The notes beneath the pieces were generated by a model, which saw nothing but the letters and a program-made list of their open reading frames with translations, was not told the DNA's origin and did not search any database. From Flavobacteriales bacterium (GTDB lineage: Bacteria > Bacteroidota > Bacteroidia > Flavobacteriales_F > PHOS-HE28), in the NCBI GenBank assembly GCA_020635695.1, contig JACJZH010000006.1, positions 124,001 through 188,000 of the forward strand: DNA of 64,000 nucleotides, written 5' to 3'. Both the position numbers and the translations under genes were made by a program. Positions 17,275-26,880 of the stretch are shown here, piece by piece (the stretch's first letter is position 1; every line of letters starts with the position of its first letter).

Positions 17275-18705
17275 ATGGTCTTCAGTTCCCCGGTCTTCCT
17301 GTTCCTGTTCCTGCCGTTGACGCTGCTGGCCGTGCTGCTGGCGCGGAGCACCGGGGCCCGGAACACGGTGCTGCTGATCGCCAGCCTGCTGTTCTATGCG
17401 TGGGGCGAGGGGGTGTACCTCCTGCTCATGCTCGCCACCATCCTGGTGAACCACCTGGCCGGGTTGGCGCTGGCCCGGTGGCCGGGACACCGGGGGCCGC
17501 TGGTGGCGGCCGTCGTGCTGGACCTGGGGGCTTTGGCCTGGTTCAAGTACGCCGGCTTCCTCGCTGATTCGTTCGGTCCGATTTTCGCCGCGCTGGGCAT
17601 GCCCTTGCCACCGGTGGAAGCGGTGCACCTGCCGATCGGGGTCTCCTTCTTCATCTTCCAGGGGATCAGCTACGTGGTGGACGTGTACCGGGGCCAGGCG
17701 GAGGCCCAACGGAACCCGGGTGCGGTGGCCTTGTACATCAGCCTGTTCCCCCAGCTCATCGCCGGCCCGATCGTGCGGTACCGGGATGTGGCCCGCCAGA
17801 TCGCTGACCGTGTCATGGCCATACCGCTGTTCGCCAGTGGCGTCCGGCGTTTCGTGATCGGTCTGGCGAAGAAGGTGCTGATCGCGGACCAGGTGGCGCG
17901 CATCGCCGATCCCATCTTCGCCCTGCCCATGGACGTGGCACCACCGGCCGTGGCCTGGTTGGGCGTGGTGGCCTACGCCCTGCAGATCTACTTTGACTTC
18001 AGCGGCTACAGCGACATGGCCATCGGCCTGGGACGCATGTTCGGGTTCCACTTCCTGGAGAACTTCGATCGGCCCTACATCGCCCGTTCGGTGCGCGAGT
18101 TCTGGCGACGTTGGCACATCAGCCTCGGCACCTGGTTCCGGGACTACCTGTACATACCGCTGGGCGGCAACCGGGGCAGCGGGGCACGCACCTACTTCAA
18201 CCTGCTGATCGTCTTCTTCCTGACGGGCCTGTGGCACGGGGCCAGTTGGAACTTCGTGATCTGGGGCCTGCTGCATGGGGCGGCCATGGTGCTGGAGCGG
18301 ATCGGCCTGGGCAGGATCCTTTCCCGACTCCCCTCCCCCATCACCCAGGTCTACACCCTGTTCATCGTGCTGATCGCCTGGGTGTTCTTCCGGATGCCGG
18401 ACCTCACCAAGGCCTGGCATTTCGTCCTGACCATGCTGGGCGTGCTGCCCGGGGACTCCGACCTGTACTTCCCGGACCTGTACCTGAGCAATGCCACCCT
18501 GCTGGCGCTCTGCTTGGGGGTGCTGGGCGCGTTGAACGTGCATGAAATGATGGCCCGCTGGCTGCGGATCGCCCCCTCGGGAGGAACGCTGCGACCCGGG
18601 ATCAGGGGCGCGTTCGAGACCGTGGGACTGGGGCTTCTGCTGATCCTGGTGGCCATGCAGGTGGCCAGCACCACCTACAGTCCCTTCATCTACTTCCGTT
18701 TCTGA
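17275..18705 (+). CDS. MBOAT family O-acyltransferase (AlgI-like)
   Basis: A 476-residue inner-membrane protein with many hydrophobic helices. It starts with the AlgI-type MVFSSPVFLFLFLPLTLL and contains the conserved GVSFFIFQGISYVVDVYRG. The catalytic histidine lies in TGLWHGASWNF (His321, equivalent to AlgI His322). REFWRRWHISLGTWFRDYLYIPLGG is the other family hallmark. AlgI-like proteins pass acyl (usually acetyl) groups across the membrane for O-acylation of exopolysaccharide, with an AlgJ/AlgX-type partner. That partner is encoded directly downstream with a one-base overlap (TGATG), within a polysaccharide locus. Confidence 0.93.
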   Translation: MVFSSPVFLFLFLPLTLLAVLLARSTGARNTVLLIASLLFYAWGEGVYLLLMLATILVNHLAGLALARWPGHRGPLVAAVVLDLGALAWFKYAGFLADSFGPIFAALGMPLPPVEAVHLPIGVSFFIFQGISYVVDVYRGQAEAQRNPGAVALYISLFPQLIAGPIVRYRDVARQIADRVMAIPLFASGVRRFVIGLAKKVLIADQVARIADPIFALPMDVAPPAVAWLGVVAYALQIYFDFSGYSDMAIGLGRMFGFHFLENFDRPYIARSVREFWRRWHISLGTWFRDYLYIPLGGNRGSGARTYFNLLIVFFLTGLWHGASWNFVIWGLLHGAAMVLERIGLGRILSRLPSPITQVYTLFIVLIAWVFFRMPDLTKAWHFVLTMLGVLPGDSDLYFPDLYLSNATLLALCLGVLGALNVHEMMARWLRIAPSGGTLRPGIRGAFETVGLGLLLILVAMQVASTTYSPFIYFRF

Positions 18706-21095
18706 TGGCCGGCAAGCACATCCGCATCTGGGCCGCCATCCTGATCGGCATGGCCGCCTTCATCGGGTCCTGGCGCCTGCTCCGTGTCCCCGAACGACCG
18801 GCACAACTCATGGTGGAGCTGGAGGTGGTATCCCGGTTCACCGAGACCTGGGACCTGTTCTACGATGACCTGCACTTCACCTACGGCGCCGACCGCATGG
18901 TGCGCACGAACTCCTGGCCGGGCACGCAGGTCCAGCGGATCGCGTTCCCGATCCCAGCGGGGACCGCACGGGTGCAGGGGATCCGGATCGATCCCGGACC
19001 GGTGGAAGGGACCCGCCTGTTGAAGGCCATCGTGCTCCGGGGGCCTTATTCGGAGCTCCGGTTGGGACCTGACAGCGTGGTCCGCTGGTTCTCTGCCGTG
19101 AACGACCTGTCACCCTTGCGGGTCGACACCGTCCAGGAGGCCGTCCCCTTGCGTGTGCGGGGGGCAGATCCCTACTTCGCTTCCAACCGCGATCTCGGCG
19201 CCCTGACCCAGGCATTGATCGACGAGCGCAGGCCGGTGCTGCCTCCGTTCCTGGGTGGGCTGGCCATCGGCATGCTCGCCGCATTGCTCGTCCGGCTGGT
19301 CCGTTGGCCCGTGTTCCGAATGCGGTCCCGGGCGGCACGCACCTTCACCCGGTATCGAGCGAAGCGGCTTGCCTTGGCGTTGCTCCTGGGGGTCCTTTTC
19401 GGTCTGTTGGTCCAGGGCATCGTGGACAACATCAGCTTCACGGACCGCACGGTTCGGATCGAGTTCACCGTCACCGCTCCGAAATCGGACAATTTCCAGG
19501 TCTTCCACGCGAAGGGACCCGGGGGCTTCGGGGATGGCGGCTACGTGAACGCCCCCGTGGCCGCTTCCGACCGACCGCAGGTGCTCAGCTTCCGCATGCC
19601 GAAGGACACGGCGTTCAGCCACATCCGGTTCGATCCCGGGAATTCCCAGGACAGCCTGCTCGTGCATGCCATGGAGTTCCGGTGCGCCAGGCAGACCGTT
19701 CACTTCGGTCCCGGGGAACTGCTGGCCCTGTTCCAGCCCAATGAACAGGTGAGGGACCTGCGTCAGACCCCCGAGGGACTCGCCATGCGCTTCACCGGGG
19801 ATGACCCCTTCCTGTTCTGTGACGAGGACCTGCGAAGCACGCTGGCGAAGCTGCAGGAACGGGCGGGGAATGGCCCCATGCCGGCGTTGTTCGGACTGCT
19901 GGCCGCGGTGTTCATGTTCCTGACGGCCCTGCGGCTCGGCCCTGTCGTTCCGGATGCCCTGCAAGGGAACGGGGCGGAGTGGTCCCTGACCGTGCTCTTC
20001 GCAGCGCTGATGGCCGCCCCCCTGCTGTCCGAGTGGCTCCCGATCCTTCCGCATCTGCCGGACACCGAGAAACGCAAGCTGGCCGACCGACCGGAACTCC
20101 GGATGCATTCCCTGCAGGAATACCCCGCCCGGTACACCGCCTACTTCGCCGATCACTTCGGGTTCCGGAAACCGTTGTTCCGGTGGAACTCGTTCCTGTT
20201 CAGCAAGCTGTTGCACAGTTCTCCGGTCCCTGACAACATGGTCTTCGGCAAGGACGGCTTCATGTTCCTGATGCGCGAGGGGGTCACCGACCAGTACCGG
20301 GGGCTTCCGGTCTTCTCGGAGGAGGAGCTCGAACGCATCGGGGAGCGGCTGGAACGCCGGCGGCAACGGCTCGCCGAACAGGGGATCTCCTATTACCTGA
20401 TGATCGCGCCGATGAAGGCCACCATGTACCGGGACAAGATGCCGGAGCGGTTCCGCCAGGTGGCCGGTTGGTCCGGGATCGATCAACTGCGGGAGCACCT
20501 GGAAGCGCACACCCACGTACCGTTCATCGACCTCCGGGAACCGCTCCAGGAGGCACGCACCGTGCGGGACACCTACTACGCCACCGACATCCACTGGAAC
20601 CCCTGGGGCGCCTTCGCCGGCTACCGGACCCTGATGACACGCATCGCCGGTGACCGTCCGGCCGTCGGAGTTCCGTGTGAGGCCCATGACTACGTGGTCC
20701 GTCCGGACACGAACGAGCACGGGGACCTGGCCATGGTGATCGCCTTGAACGATGTGTACCCGCGCGTGACGCCCATGATGGAGCCGGTGCAGCCCCTGCG
20801 CGCCAGGCGCCTGGCCCCGGAGGACCTGCCCGGATCCGGGTTCTTCAAGGATGGACCGGTCTTCATGAGCGGGCCCGATCAGGAGGCGCCACGCCTGCTC
20901 ATGTTCAGGGATTCATTCGCCGTGTACCTGATCCCGTTCCTGAGCGAGCACTTCAGCCGGAGCGTCTATGTGTGGACGCCGATCTACAACCAGGACATCG
21001 TGGACCATGAGAGGCCGGACATCGTGGTGCACGAACTGCTGGAGGTCTTCCTGCGCGACCTGGTGGAGGACCGGCTGCACGAGCCGGACGAGTGA
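18705..21095 (+). CDS. AlgJ/AlgX-like SGNH acyltransferase partner protein
   Basis: A 796-residue protein with an N-terminal membrane helix and others near 185-205, 225-240 and 390-430. It then has a C-terminal SGNH-type domain from about residue 460. Catalytic residues are recognisable: Asp628-x-His630 in ATDIHWNPWGAF, and Ser737 in MFRDSFAVYLIP, matching the DxH and Ser of AlgJ/AlgX. The family attaches acetyl groups to exported polysaccharide in the periplasm. It is about twice the length of AlgJ; the extra N-terminal half has two beta-rich regions between membrane segments (YFASNRDL, FLFCDEDLRS repeat-like). It is translationally coupled to the MBOAT gene. Confidence 0.85.
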   Translation: MAGKHIRIWAAILIGMAAFIGSWRLLRVPERPAQLMVELEVVSRFTETWDLFYDDLHFTYGADRMVRTNSWPGTQVQRIAFPIPAGTARVQGIRIDPGPVEGTRLLKAIVLRGPYSELRLGPDSVVRWFSAVNDLSPLRVDTVQEAVPLRVRGADPYFASNRDLGALTQALIDERRPVLPPFLGGLAIGMLAALLVRLVRWPVFRMRSRAARTFTRYRAKRLALALLLGVLFGLLVQGIVDNISFTDRTVRIEFTVTAPKSDNFQVFHAKGPGGFGDGGYVNAPVAASDRPQVLSFRMPKDTAFSHIRFDPGNSQDSLLVHAMEFRCARQTVHFGPGELLALFQPNEQVRDLRQTPEGLAMRFTGDDPFLFCDEDLRSTLAKLQERAGNGPMPALFGLLAAVFMFLTALRLGPVVPDALQGNGAEWSLTVLFAALMAAPLLSEWLPILPHLPDTEKRKLADRPELRMHSLQEYPARYTAYFADHFGFRKPLFRWNSFLFSKLLHSSPVPDNMVFGKDGFMFLMREGVTDQYRGLPVFSEEELERIGERLERRRQRLAEQGISYYLMIAPMKATMYRDKMPERFRQVAGWSGIDQLREHLEAHTHVPFIDLREPLQEARTVRDTYYATDIHWNPWGAFAGYRTLMTRIAGDRPAVGVPCEAHDYVVRPDTNEHGDLAMVIALNDVYPRVTPMMEPVQPLRARRLAPEDLPGSGFFKDGPVFMSGPDQEAPRLLMFRDSFAVYLIPFLSEHFSRSVYVWTPIYNQDIVDHERPDIVVHELLEVFLRDLVEDRLHEPDE

Positions 21096-21099
21096 TCGG

Positions 21100-24000
21100 T
21101 CACAGCTCGAACCGGAAGTCGTGCGCTCCCCTGCTCAGGTTCGGGTTGTAGCACGGATCGTCCGCGATCACCTGCGACCAGCGCTCCTTGAACAGGCCCA
21201 CCTCCCGGAGGTGACGCTCGTAGCTCTCCTTGGTCATGTGCGGATGCCCCCGGGTCAGTGACTCGTAGTGGTAGAGCTCCACGTGCGGGAGGTAGACGTT
21301 GTAGAACCCCTGCTCCTGCAGGCGGAGGCACAGGTCCACGTCGTTGTACTCCACCGTGAAGTCCTCGTCCCACCCGCCGATGGCCTCCAGCTTGGCGCGT
21401 TCCACCATCATGCAGGCAGCCGTCACCGCGCTGTAGTTGTTGATGGTGTTCACGTAGTTGAAGTAGCCCGGACCATCGCGGTGCGTGCCCACGAAGGTGT
21501 GGCCGGCCACCCCACCGAGCCCGATCACCACGCCGGCATGCTGCACCGTGTCGTTGTGGTAGAGCAGCTTCGCCCCCACCGCCCCGATCGAAGGCCGCTG
21601 GGACTGCTCGTGCATGGCCCGCATCCAATCGGCATGGGTGATCTCCGTGTCGTTGTTCAGGAACAGGAGGTGCGATCCCGTGGCCTTCTCCGCGCCGAAG
21701 TTCATGAGGGCGCTGAAGTTGAACGGAACGTCATGGGCGTACCAGCGGAACCGATCCGCATGCTCCTCGGCCATCTCCTCCAACAGCTTGAACAGGTCCT
21801 TCTCCCGGCTGCCGTTGCTCACCACGATCACCTCGAAGTCCGGATGATCGGTGAGCCTGAAGAGGGAGCGCAGGCAGGTGCCCAGCACATCGGCCTTGTC
21901 CTTGGTGGGGATGATGACACTGACACGGCCCTTCAACGGGGTCGAGAAGCGTATGCCGTAGCCGCGATAGCCCTCCAGGAAGGAGACCACGCCCGGTTCA
22001 TCGCGTCGTTCCAAGGCCTCGGTAATGGCCTTGCGGGCGGCCTGGTAGGCATAGGGCTTCACATCCTCCCCCATGGCCGCGGAGGCCGCATGCACGCGCC
22101 AATGGTAGAGCACCCTGGGCACGCGTTCGATGCGTTCGGTGCGCTCGGTGATGCGCAGCATCAGGTCGTGGTCCTGGCTCCCTTCGAACCCCGTTCGGAA
22201 TCCGCCCACTTCGCGGACCAGGTCCGTGCGCACCACCACCAGGTGTCCGAAGTAGTTGCGGGAGAGCAGGTGGTCCGGACACCACTGCGGCTTGAAGTGC
22301 GGCTCGCTGTGGACACCCTGCTCATCGACCTTGTCCTCGTCGGTATAGAGCACGTCCACGTCAGGGCGCCTGTTGATCCGTTTCACGACGTGGTACAGCG
22401 CGTCCGGGGCCAGCAGGTCGTCGTGGTCCATGAGGGCGGTGAACTCGCCGCGGGCCAGTTCCATGGCGCTGTTGCTCGCCCTGGAGATGTGTCCGTTCTC
22501 CCGGCGGAACACCACGCGTATCCGGTCATCGGCCTTGCTCCAGCGCTCCAGACAGCGACGGACGGCGGGATCGGTGCTGCGATCGTCGGCGATGCAGAGC
22601 TCCCAGTCGGGATAGACCTGGTCCACCACCGAGCGGATCGCCGCATCGAGCAGCTTCACCGGCGGGTCGAACACGGGCATCACCACGCTCACCAACGGAC
22701 GATGGGCGAAGGCCTCCAGGTCCTCCCGGTAGCCGCGCAGATCGCCCGGGCGGGCGAAGTGTCGCGCCATCCACTGATGGTAAGGGTCGCCGGACAGGGT
22801 GTAGGGCAGCTGCTCAGGACCATCTCCCAGCACGATGCGCACAGGCCGCTCCTCGGTGATCAGGTAGAGCGCCTTGAACACCTTGGCGAAGAACTTGCGC
22901 AGGATGCGGCGACCCTTCCGGGACACCAGGAAGGCCACCCGGCGCAGCCACTTGAAGCCTCGCTTGGAGGTGTCGCTGGATGTCCGCATCAAGGCCCTGA
23001 GCTTGTGGTACTGCCGCCTCATCCGCCAGAGGCGGCTGTTCTCCATGGCATGGATGCGCGCCTCGTACTGGCCGAGCAGGCCTTGAAGGGCCGCTGAATG
23101 TTCCCGCTGTACCGCAAGTGCCCCCATCGCCTTGTCCAACTCACCCACGAGCCGATGGGCCTCCTCGCTCAGCTTGTCCTTCTCCTTCTCGAGCCCGGCC
23201 AACAAGGCCTCCAGGCGGGCACTCCGAGCCTCGCTTTCCCTGACCAGGCCCTCGAGCTCGACCGTTCGGACATCGGCCTTTGCGATCAGCGAACGCAACT
23301 GCTCCAGTTCCCCGGCATGGTCCGCGCGCAGCTGCAGCACCTCCGCCCGCAGGTCGGTCAGTTCCTTCGCTGCCTTCTCGCGCGCTCGCACGGCCTCCTC
23401 TGCGCGCTGCAGGCTTTCATCCGCCACGGTCCGGGCCTGCTGCACCAAGCGCTTGTCATGCGCCTGGATGGCGTGCAGTTCAGCGATCACCGCTTGCGCG
23501 TGCAAGGCGTAGTGATGAGCGTGCTTCCCGGTGACGTATCGGACCACGGCCGCACGTTGCAGCGGATCGTCCGTCCGGTCACCGTAGGAACCCGAGCGCA
23601 CCCGGTAGTGGAAACCCACGCCGGGAAGGTGATGCATCCGGAAGCCCTCTCCGAGCATCCGGATCCAGAGCTCCCAATCCTCATAGCCGCCCCGCATGCT
23701 GGCATCGAACCCTCCGAGCTGTTCCAAGGCGTCCCTCCTGGCCAGCACACAGGCATCCACCCGGTTGCCGACCAATTGCATGGCCAGATCGACCTGGGGT
23801 TGTTCCACGAGGCCATTGCGCTCGCCGAACTCCAGCAGGTCCGAATAGACCACGGCGACGCCGGGTTCGGCATCCAGGACCTCGGCGGCACGCTGCAGGA
23901 AATCCGGCTCCACGCGGTTATCCGCATCCAGGAACAGCACGTACGGCGTCCGTGCGGCACGCCAACCCGTGTTCCGTGCCGCGGGCAGGCCCAGGTTCTC

Positions 24001-24243
24001 CTGGTCGATGACCGTGAAGCCGCGTTCGCGCAGCGCCTCCAACACTTCCAAGGTGCCCGGATCGGTGGAACCGTCATTCACCAGCAACACCCCCTGTCCC
24101 TGACCGGGCTCCCCACCAAGACTGGCGATCGCTTCCTCCAGGAACCGCCCGTCATTGAAGCACGGGATCACCACGGTGACGGTCTCCGGCACCGGGGCCG
24201 ACCGTGCCAGGAGGGAGGACCGCTCGCGTTCCTGGTCCTTCAT
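21100..24243 (-). CDS. Multidomain glycosyltransferase with three GT2 domains and a coiled coil
   Basis: A 1047-residue cytoplasmic enzyme. Domain 1 (about 20-230) is GT-A/GT2 with VTVVIPCFNDGRFLEEA and metal-binding DADN at 106. Residues ~265-400 form a heptad-rich coiled coil. Domain 2 (about 515-735) starts PLVSVVMPVFDPP and has MDHDDLLAPDAL. Domain 3 (about 770-1000) starts RVSVIIPTKDKADVLGT and has FLNNDTEITHADW. Three active GT domains in one chain suggest assembly or extension of a repeat unit of surface polysaccharide. The coiled coil could set length or oligomerise the protein. Its ATG overlaps the ABC ATPase stop (ATGA), so it belongs to the exporter operon. Confidence 0.9.
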   Translation of the reverse strand: MKDQERERSSLLARSAPVPETVTVVIPCFNDGRFLEEAIASLGGEPGQGQGVLLVNDGSTDPGTLEVLEALRERGFTVIDQENLGLPAARNTGWRAARTPYVLFLDADNRVEPDFLQRAAEVLDAEPGVAVVYSDLLEFGERNGLVEQPQVDLAMQLVGNRVDACVLARRDALEQLGGFDASMRGGYEDWELWIRMLGEGFRMHHLPGVGFHYRVRSGSYGDRTDDPLQRAAVVRYVTGKHAHHYALHAQAVIAELHAIQAHDKRLVQQARTVADESLQRAEEAVRAREKAAKELTDLRAEVLQLRADHAGELEQLRSLIAKADVRTVELEGLVRESEARSARLEALLAGLEKEKDKLSEEAHRLVGELDKAMGALAVQREHSAALQGLLGQYEARIHAMENSRLWRMRRQYHKLRALMRTSSDTSKRGFKWLRRVAFLVSRKGRRILRKFFAKVFKALYLITEERPVRIVLGDGPEQLPYTLSGDPYHQWMARHFARPGDLRGYREDLEAFAHRPLVSVVMPVFDPPVKLLDAAIRSVVDQVYPDWELCIADDRSTDPAVRRCLERWSKADDRIRVVFRRENGHISRASNSAMELARGEFTALMDHDDLLAPDALYHVVKRINRRPDVDVLYTDEDKVDEQGVHSEPHFKPQWCPDHLLSRNYFGHLVVVRTDLVREVGGFRTGFEGSQDHDLMLRITERTERIERVPRVLYHWRVHAASAAMGEDVKPYAYQAARKAITEALERRDEPGVVSFLEGYRGYGIRFSTPLKGRVSVIIPTKDKADVLGTCLRSLFRLTDHPDFEVIVVSNGSREKDLFKLLEEMAEEHADRFRWYAHDVPFNFSALMNFGAEKATGSHLLFLNNDTEITHADWMRAMHEQSQRPSIGAVGAKLLYHNDTVQHAGVVIGLGGVAGHTFVGTHRDGPGYFNYVNTINNYSAVTAACMMVERAKLEAIGGWDEDFTVEYNDVDLCLRLQEQGFYNVYLPHVELYHYESLTRGHPHMTKESYERHLREVGLFKERWSQVIADDPCYNPNLSRGAHDFRFEL

Positions 24244-24992
24244 TCCACAGGGATGCCGAGCAGTTCGTGGTAGTGCACGCCCACCTCGTGCGGATGACCC
24301 ACCCGCACCACCTCTCCTGCTTCGATGCAGGCGGCCCGGTCACAGATCTTCTGCACCTCGCCGAGGTAGTGCGAGACGAAAACGATGGTGCAGCCCTTGG
24401 CCTTCAGCTCGTCGATGCGGGCGTAACACTTGCGCTGGAAGGCGGCGTCGCCCACGGCCAGCACCTCGTCGATCAGCAGCACGTCGGGATCGTTGGCGGT
24501 GGCTATCGCGAATCCCAGGCGGGCCATCATGCCCGTGGAATAGCGCTTCACGGGCATGTCCAGGTCCTCGGCGGAAAGACCGGTGAAGTCGCGGACCTGC
24601 TCCATCGTGCGCCGCACCTCGGTCCTGTCCTGGCCCATGAGCACCCCGCACAGCCGGGCGTTCTCCCAGCCGTTCAGCTCAGGTTCCAGCCCCACGCCCA
24701 GGGCCAGCACCGGGGCCACCCGGCCGTTCACGCGCACCGTGCCGGCGGACGGCTCCATGATGCCCGCGAGCACCCGCAGCAAGGTGCTCTTCCCGGAACC
24801 GTTCCGGCCCAGGATGCCGAAGCACTCCCCCCGCTCCACCTGGAGGTCCACGCCATGCAGCACCCGTTTCCGCTCCAGGAGCCGCTTGCTGCCGAAGGAG
24901 ACCAGGTACTCCTTGATCGAACGAAAGCCGTGGCGCTGCACCAGGTAGTCCACCTGCAGCCCCTTCAGTTCGATCATGGGTCCGCCGCTCAT
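24240..24992 (-). CDS. Polysaccharide ABC exporter ATP-binding protein (Wzt/KpsT/TagH type)
   Basis: A 250-residue ATPase energising export of a lipid-linked polysaccharide. Walker A GRNGSGKST lies at 62-70, the signature YSTGMMARL at 151-159, Walker B VLLIDE at 171-176 and the switch histidine is in VFVSHYLG (208). The start at 24992 (MSGGPMIEL) follows the permease stop by 2 bp. A longer frame to 25088 overlaps the permease and is rejected; MIELKGL at 24977 is an alternative. There is no long C-terminal carbohydrate-binding extension as in some Wzt proteins, so recognition of a chain terminus is not obvious here. Confidence 0.93.
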   Translation of the reverse strand: MSGGPMIELKGLQVDYLVQRHGFRSIKEYLVSFGSKRLLERKRVLHGVDLQVERGECFGILGRNGSGKSTLLRVLAGIMEPSAGTVRVNGRVAPVLALGVGLEPELNGWENARLCGVLMGQDRTEVRRTMEQVRDFTGLSAEDLDMPVKRYSTGMMARLGFAIATANDPDVLLIDEVLAVGDAAFQRKCYARIDELKAKGCTIVFVSHYLGEVQKICDRAACIEAGEVVRVGHPHEVGVHYHELLGIPVE

Positions 24993-24994
24993 CC

Positions 24995-25792
24995 TCAGTA
25001 GTTCGCGATGTATCCCCTGCGCAACGCGCGATGGACGCTCCAGCCCAGGAACAGGGCCACCAGGGCGATCAGCGCCGTAAGCCCCCACTGCGCACCGGTG
25101 CCCATGGCGCCTTCGTACACCACGGAGCGGAACAAGGAGATGTAATGGTACAGCGGATTCAACCCCGCCACCCAGGCCAGGTCATCCGGGACCAGGTCGG
25201 GGGGATAGGCGATGGGCGTGATGTAGAAGAAGGCCGGCAGCAACGCGCCCCATAGCAGACCGATGTCGCGGAAGAACACGTTCAACGCCGCGAGCAGCAG
25301 ACCCAGTCCGAAGAGGAACACACTGAACAGGAGCAGCGCCGGCAGGACCAGCAGGCTGTTCCAGGTGGGCTGCCAGCCGAAGACCAGCAGGATGCCGGCG
25401 AACGGCACGAAGGACAACAGCAGGTTGAACAGACCGGCCAATAGCTGTGCAAGGGGGAACACGATCGGTGGCACGGCCAGCGAACGCAGCACATGGGCGC
25501 TTTCCACCAAGGACCCCAGGATGTGGGCGCTGGAGGTGGCGAAGAAGGACCAGAAGATCAGTCCGGTGAGCGCGAACACGGCGTAGTTCTCCACCTGCGG
25601 GAAGGCCCGGCTGAAGATGAAGAGGAAGATGAGCAGGAACAGCAGCGGGTTCAGCAGCGACCAGACGAAGCCGAGGATGGAGCTCTTGTAGCGCAGCCGC
25701 ACGTTGCGCCAGGCCACCGCGAGCACCACCGGCGCATGGGCCCGACGCAGGCGCCCCGCCGGCGACCAGGTGTTGAGCACCCCCGCCTCCAT
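24995..25792 (-). CDS. Polysaccharide ABC exporter permease (Wzm/KpsM/TagG type)
   Basis: A 265-residue ABC-2 permease with six hydrophobic helices. VLAVAWRNVRLRYKSSILGFVWSL near residue 25 is the characteristic amphipathic N terminus. GLLWGALLPAFFYITPIAYP and GLNPLYHYISLFR near the C terminus are family hallmarks. The ATG at 25792 is chosen because a -7 element ends 5 bp upstream; an in-frame start at 25819 lies upstream of that element. With the ATPase it forms the inner-membrane exporter of the surface polysaccharide made by the flanking glycosyltransferases. Confidence 0.93.
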   Translation of the reverse strand: MEAGVLNTWSPAGRLRRAHAPVVLAVAWRNVRLRYKSSILGFVWSLLNPLLFLLIFLFIFSRAFPQVENYAVFALTGLIFWSFFATSSAHILGSLVESAHVLRSLAVPPIVFPLAQLLAGLFNLLLSFVPFAGILLVFGWQPTWNSLLVLPALLLFSVFLFGLGLLLAALNVFFRDIGLLWGALLPAFFYITPIAYPPDLVPDDLAWVAGLNPLYHYISLFRSVVYEGAMGTGAQWGLTALIALVALFLGWSVHRALRRGYIANY

Positions 25793-25797
25793 CGCCC

Positions 25798-25805
25798 GCA
25801 AGTTA
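25798..25805 (-). promoter_or_regulatory. -7 promoter element TAACTTGC (exporter operon)
   Basis: On the minus strand TAACTTGC ends 5 bp before the permease ATG, implying a leaderless or nearly leaderless message. It is divergent with the element at 25830. Confidence 0.5.
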
Positions 25806-25829
25806 GCGGACCCACGCACGCCGGACGGC

Positions 25830-25837
25830 TACCTTCG
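25830..25837 (+). promoter_or_regulatory. -7 promoter element TACCTTCG (glycosyltransferase operon)
   Basis: TACCTTCG ends 5 bp before the GTG at 25843. The two divergent elements are 24 bp apart, so the exporter and glycosyltransferase operons share one compact control region. Confidence 0.55.
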
Positions 25838-25842
25838 GACCC

Positions 25843-26880
25843 GTGCGCATCGCCATCAACGGCCGCTTCCTGCTGCGCCCGGTGACCGGCGTGGAGCGCT
25901 ACGGGCATCAACTGCTCGGCGTGGTGGCCGATGTCTGGCCCGGTTCCCGGGTGCTGCTGCCTCGTGGCGGTCAGGTGGAACTGCCCGAAGGCCTGGTGCT
26001 TCACGCAGGCGGCGGATTGAAAGGTCATGCCTGGGAGCAGTTCGCACTGCCCCGCCTGTTGCAGGCCGACGAACTGCTCCTTTCACCCGCCAATACGGGT
26101 CCCTTGGTGGTCCATAGGCAGGTGCTCTGGTTGCACGACCTCTTCTGGCGAAGTGCTCCCGCTCAACTGGACGCGCGGCTGGCGCGCTGGTACGGATGGC
26201 TGATCCCGAGGTTGGCGAACCGGGTGGCGGCGCTGGCCACGGTGAGCGATCGCACGCGGGATCACATCGCACGGTCACTTGTGGGGGATGCGAACGGGAT
26301 CACCGTGGTGCCGCCGTTCGCCGAGGTCCTGCCAGCTGGTGGCGTATGTCCGGTGGAAGGGCCTTTCGTCCTGAGCGTTGGCAGCCTGTCCGCACGCAAG
26401 CAGCCGGACCGTCTTGCCGAAGCGTTCCTCAGGCATGTGCCCGCGCCTTGGAAGCTCGTGTTCGCAGGACGCACACCGGGCACCCTCCGGCAGGTCGGGC
26501 TTCCGGAAAGCGAGCGCATCATCGTGCTGGACAAGGCCGACGACCTCATGCTCGGCGCTCTGATGCGTTCGGCCGCCTGCGTGGCCCAGGTGCCCTTGGA
26601 CGAGGGATTCGGTCTTCCGGTCCTGGAAGCGATCGCCGCAGGAAGCCCCGTGCTCACCTCGGACATTCCCGTCTTCCGGGAACGCTTCGGCGACCTGCCG
26701 TGCCATGTGGACCCGCACGACACCGATGCCATCGGCAGCAAGCTCAAGGCGCTGCTGACCGAAGGCCGCGAGGCTGTGCGCCAACGCGCTCTGGCACCGC
26801 AGGTGTTGGCACGGCACGATCGGGAGCGCATGCGTGAAGCGCTGCGGGACCTGTTGGATCCGCTCCTGAAGGGCGGGTAA
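25843..26880 (+). CDS. Glycosyltransferase family 4
   Basis: A 345-residue GT-B enzyme starting with GTG (MRIAINGRFLLRPVTGVERYG, the GT4 N-terminal glycine loop region). The donor-site motif is E-x7-E: Glu254 and Glu262 in DEGFGLPVLE. FVLSVGSLSARKQPDRLAEAF is the usual linker into the second Rossmann domain. It would transfer a sugar, often mannose or a related hexose, from a nucleotide donor in the cytoplasm. Neighbours are the ABC exporter (divergent), a second GT4 and an O-antigen ligase-like gene. Its stop codon TAA forms part of the next promoter. Confidence 0.9.
   Translation: MRIAINGRFLLRPVTGVERYGHQLLGVVADVWPGSRVLLPRGGQVELPEGLVLHAGGGLKGHAWEQFALPRLLQADELLLSPANTGPLVVHRQVLWLHDLFWRSAPAQLDARLARWYGWLIPRLANRVAALATVSDRTRDHIARSLVGDANGITVVPPFAEVLPAGGVCPVEGPFVLSVGSLSARKQPDRLAEAFLRHVPAPWKLVFAGRTPGTLRQVGLPESERIIVLDKADDLMLGALMRSAACVAQVPLDEGFGLPVLEAIAAGSPVLTSDIPVFRERFGDLPCHVDPHDTDAIGSKLKALLTEGREAVRQRALAPQVLARHDRERMREALRDLLDPLLKGG

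Noticed and set aside
21268..23097. A 609-codon open frame on the plus strand within the glycosyltransferase gene
   Set aside because: Antisense shadow; no motif, and the minus strand has three GT2 domains.
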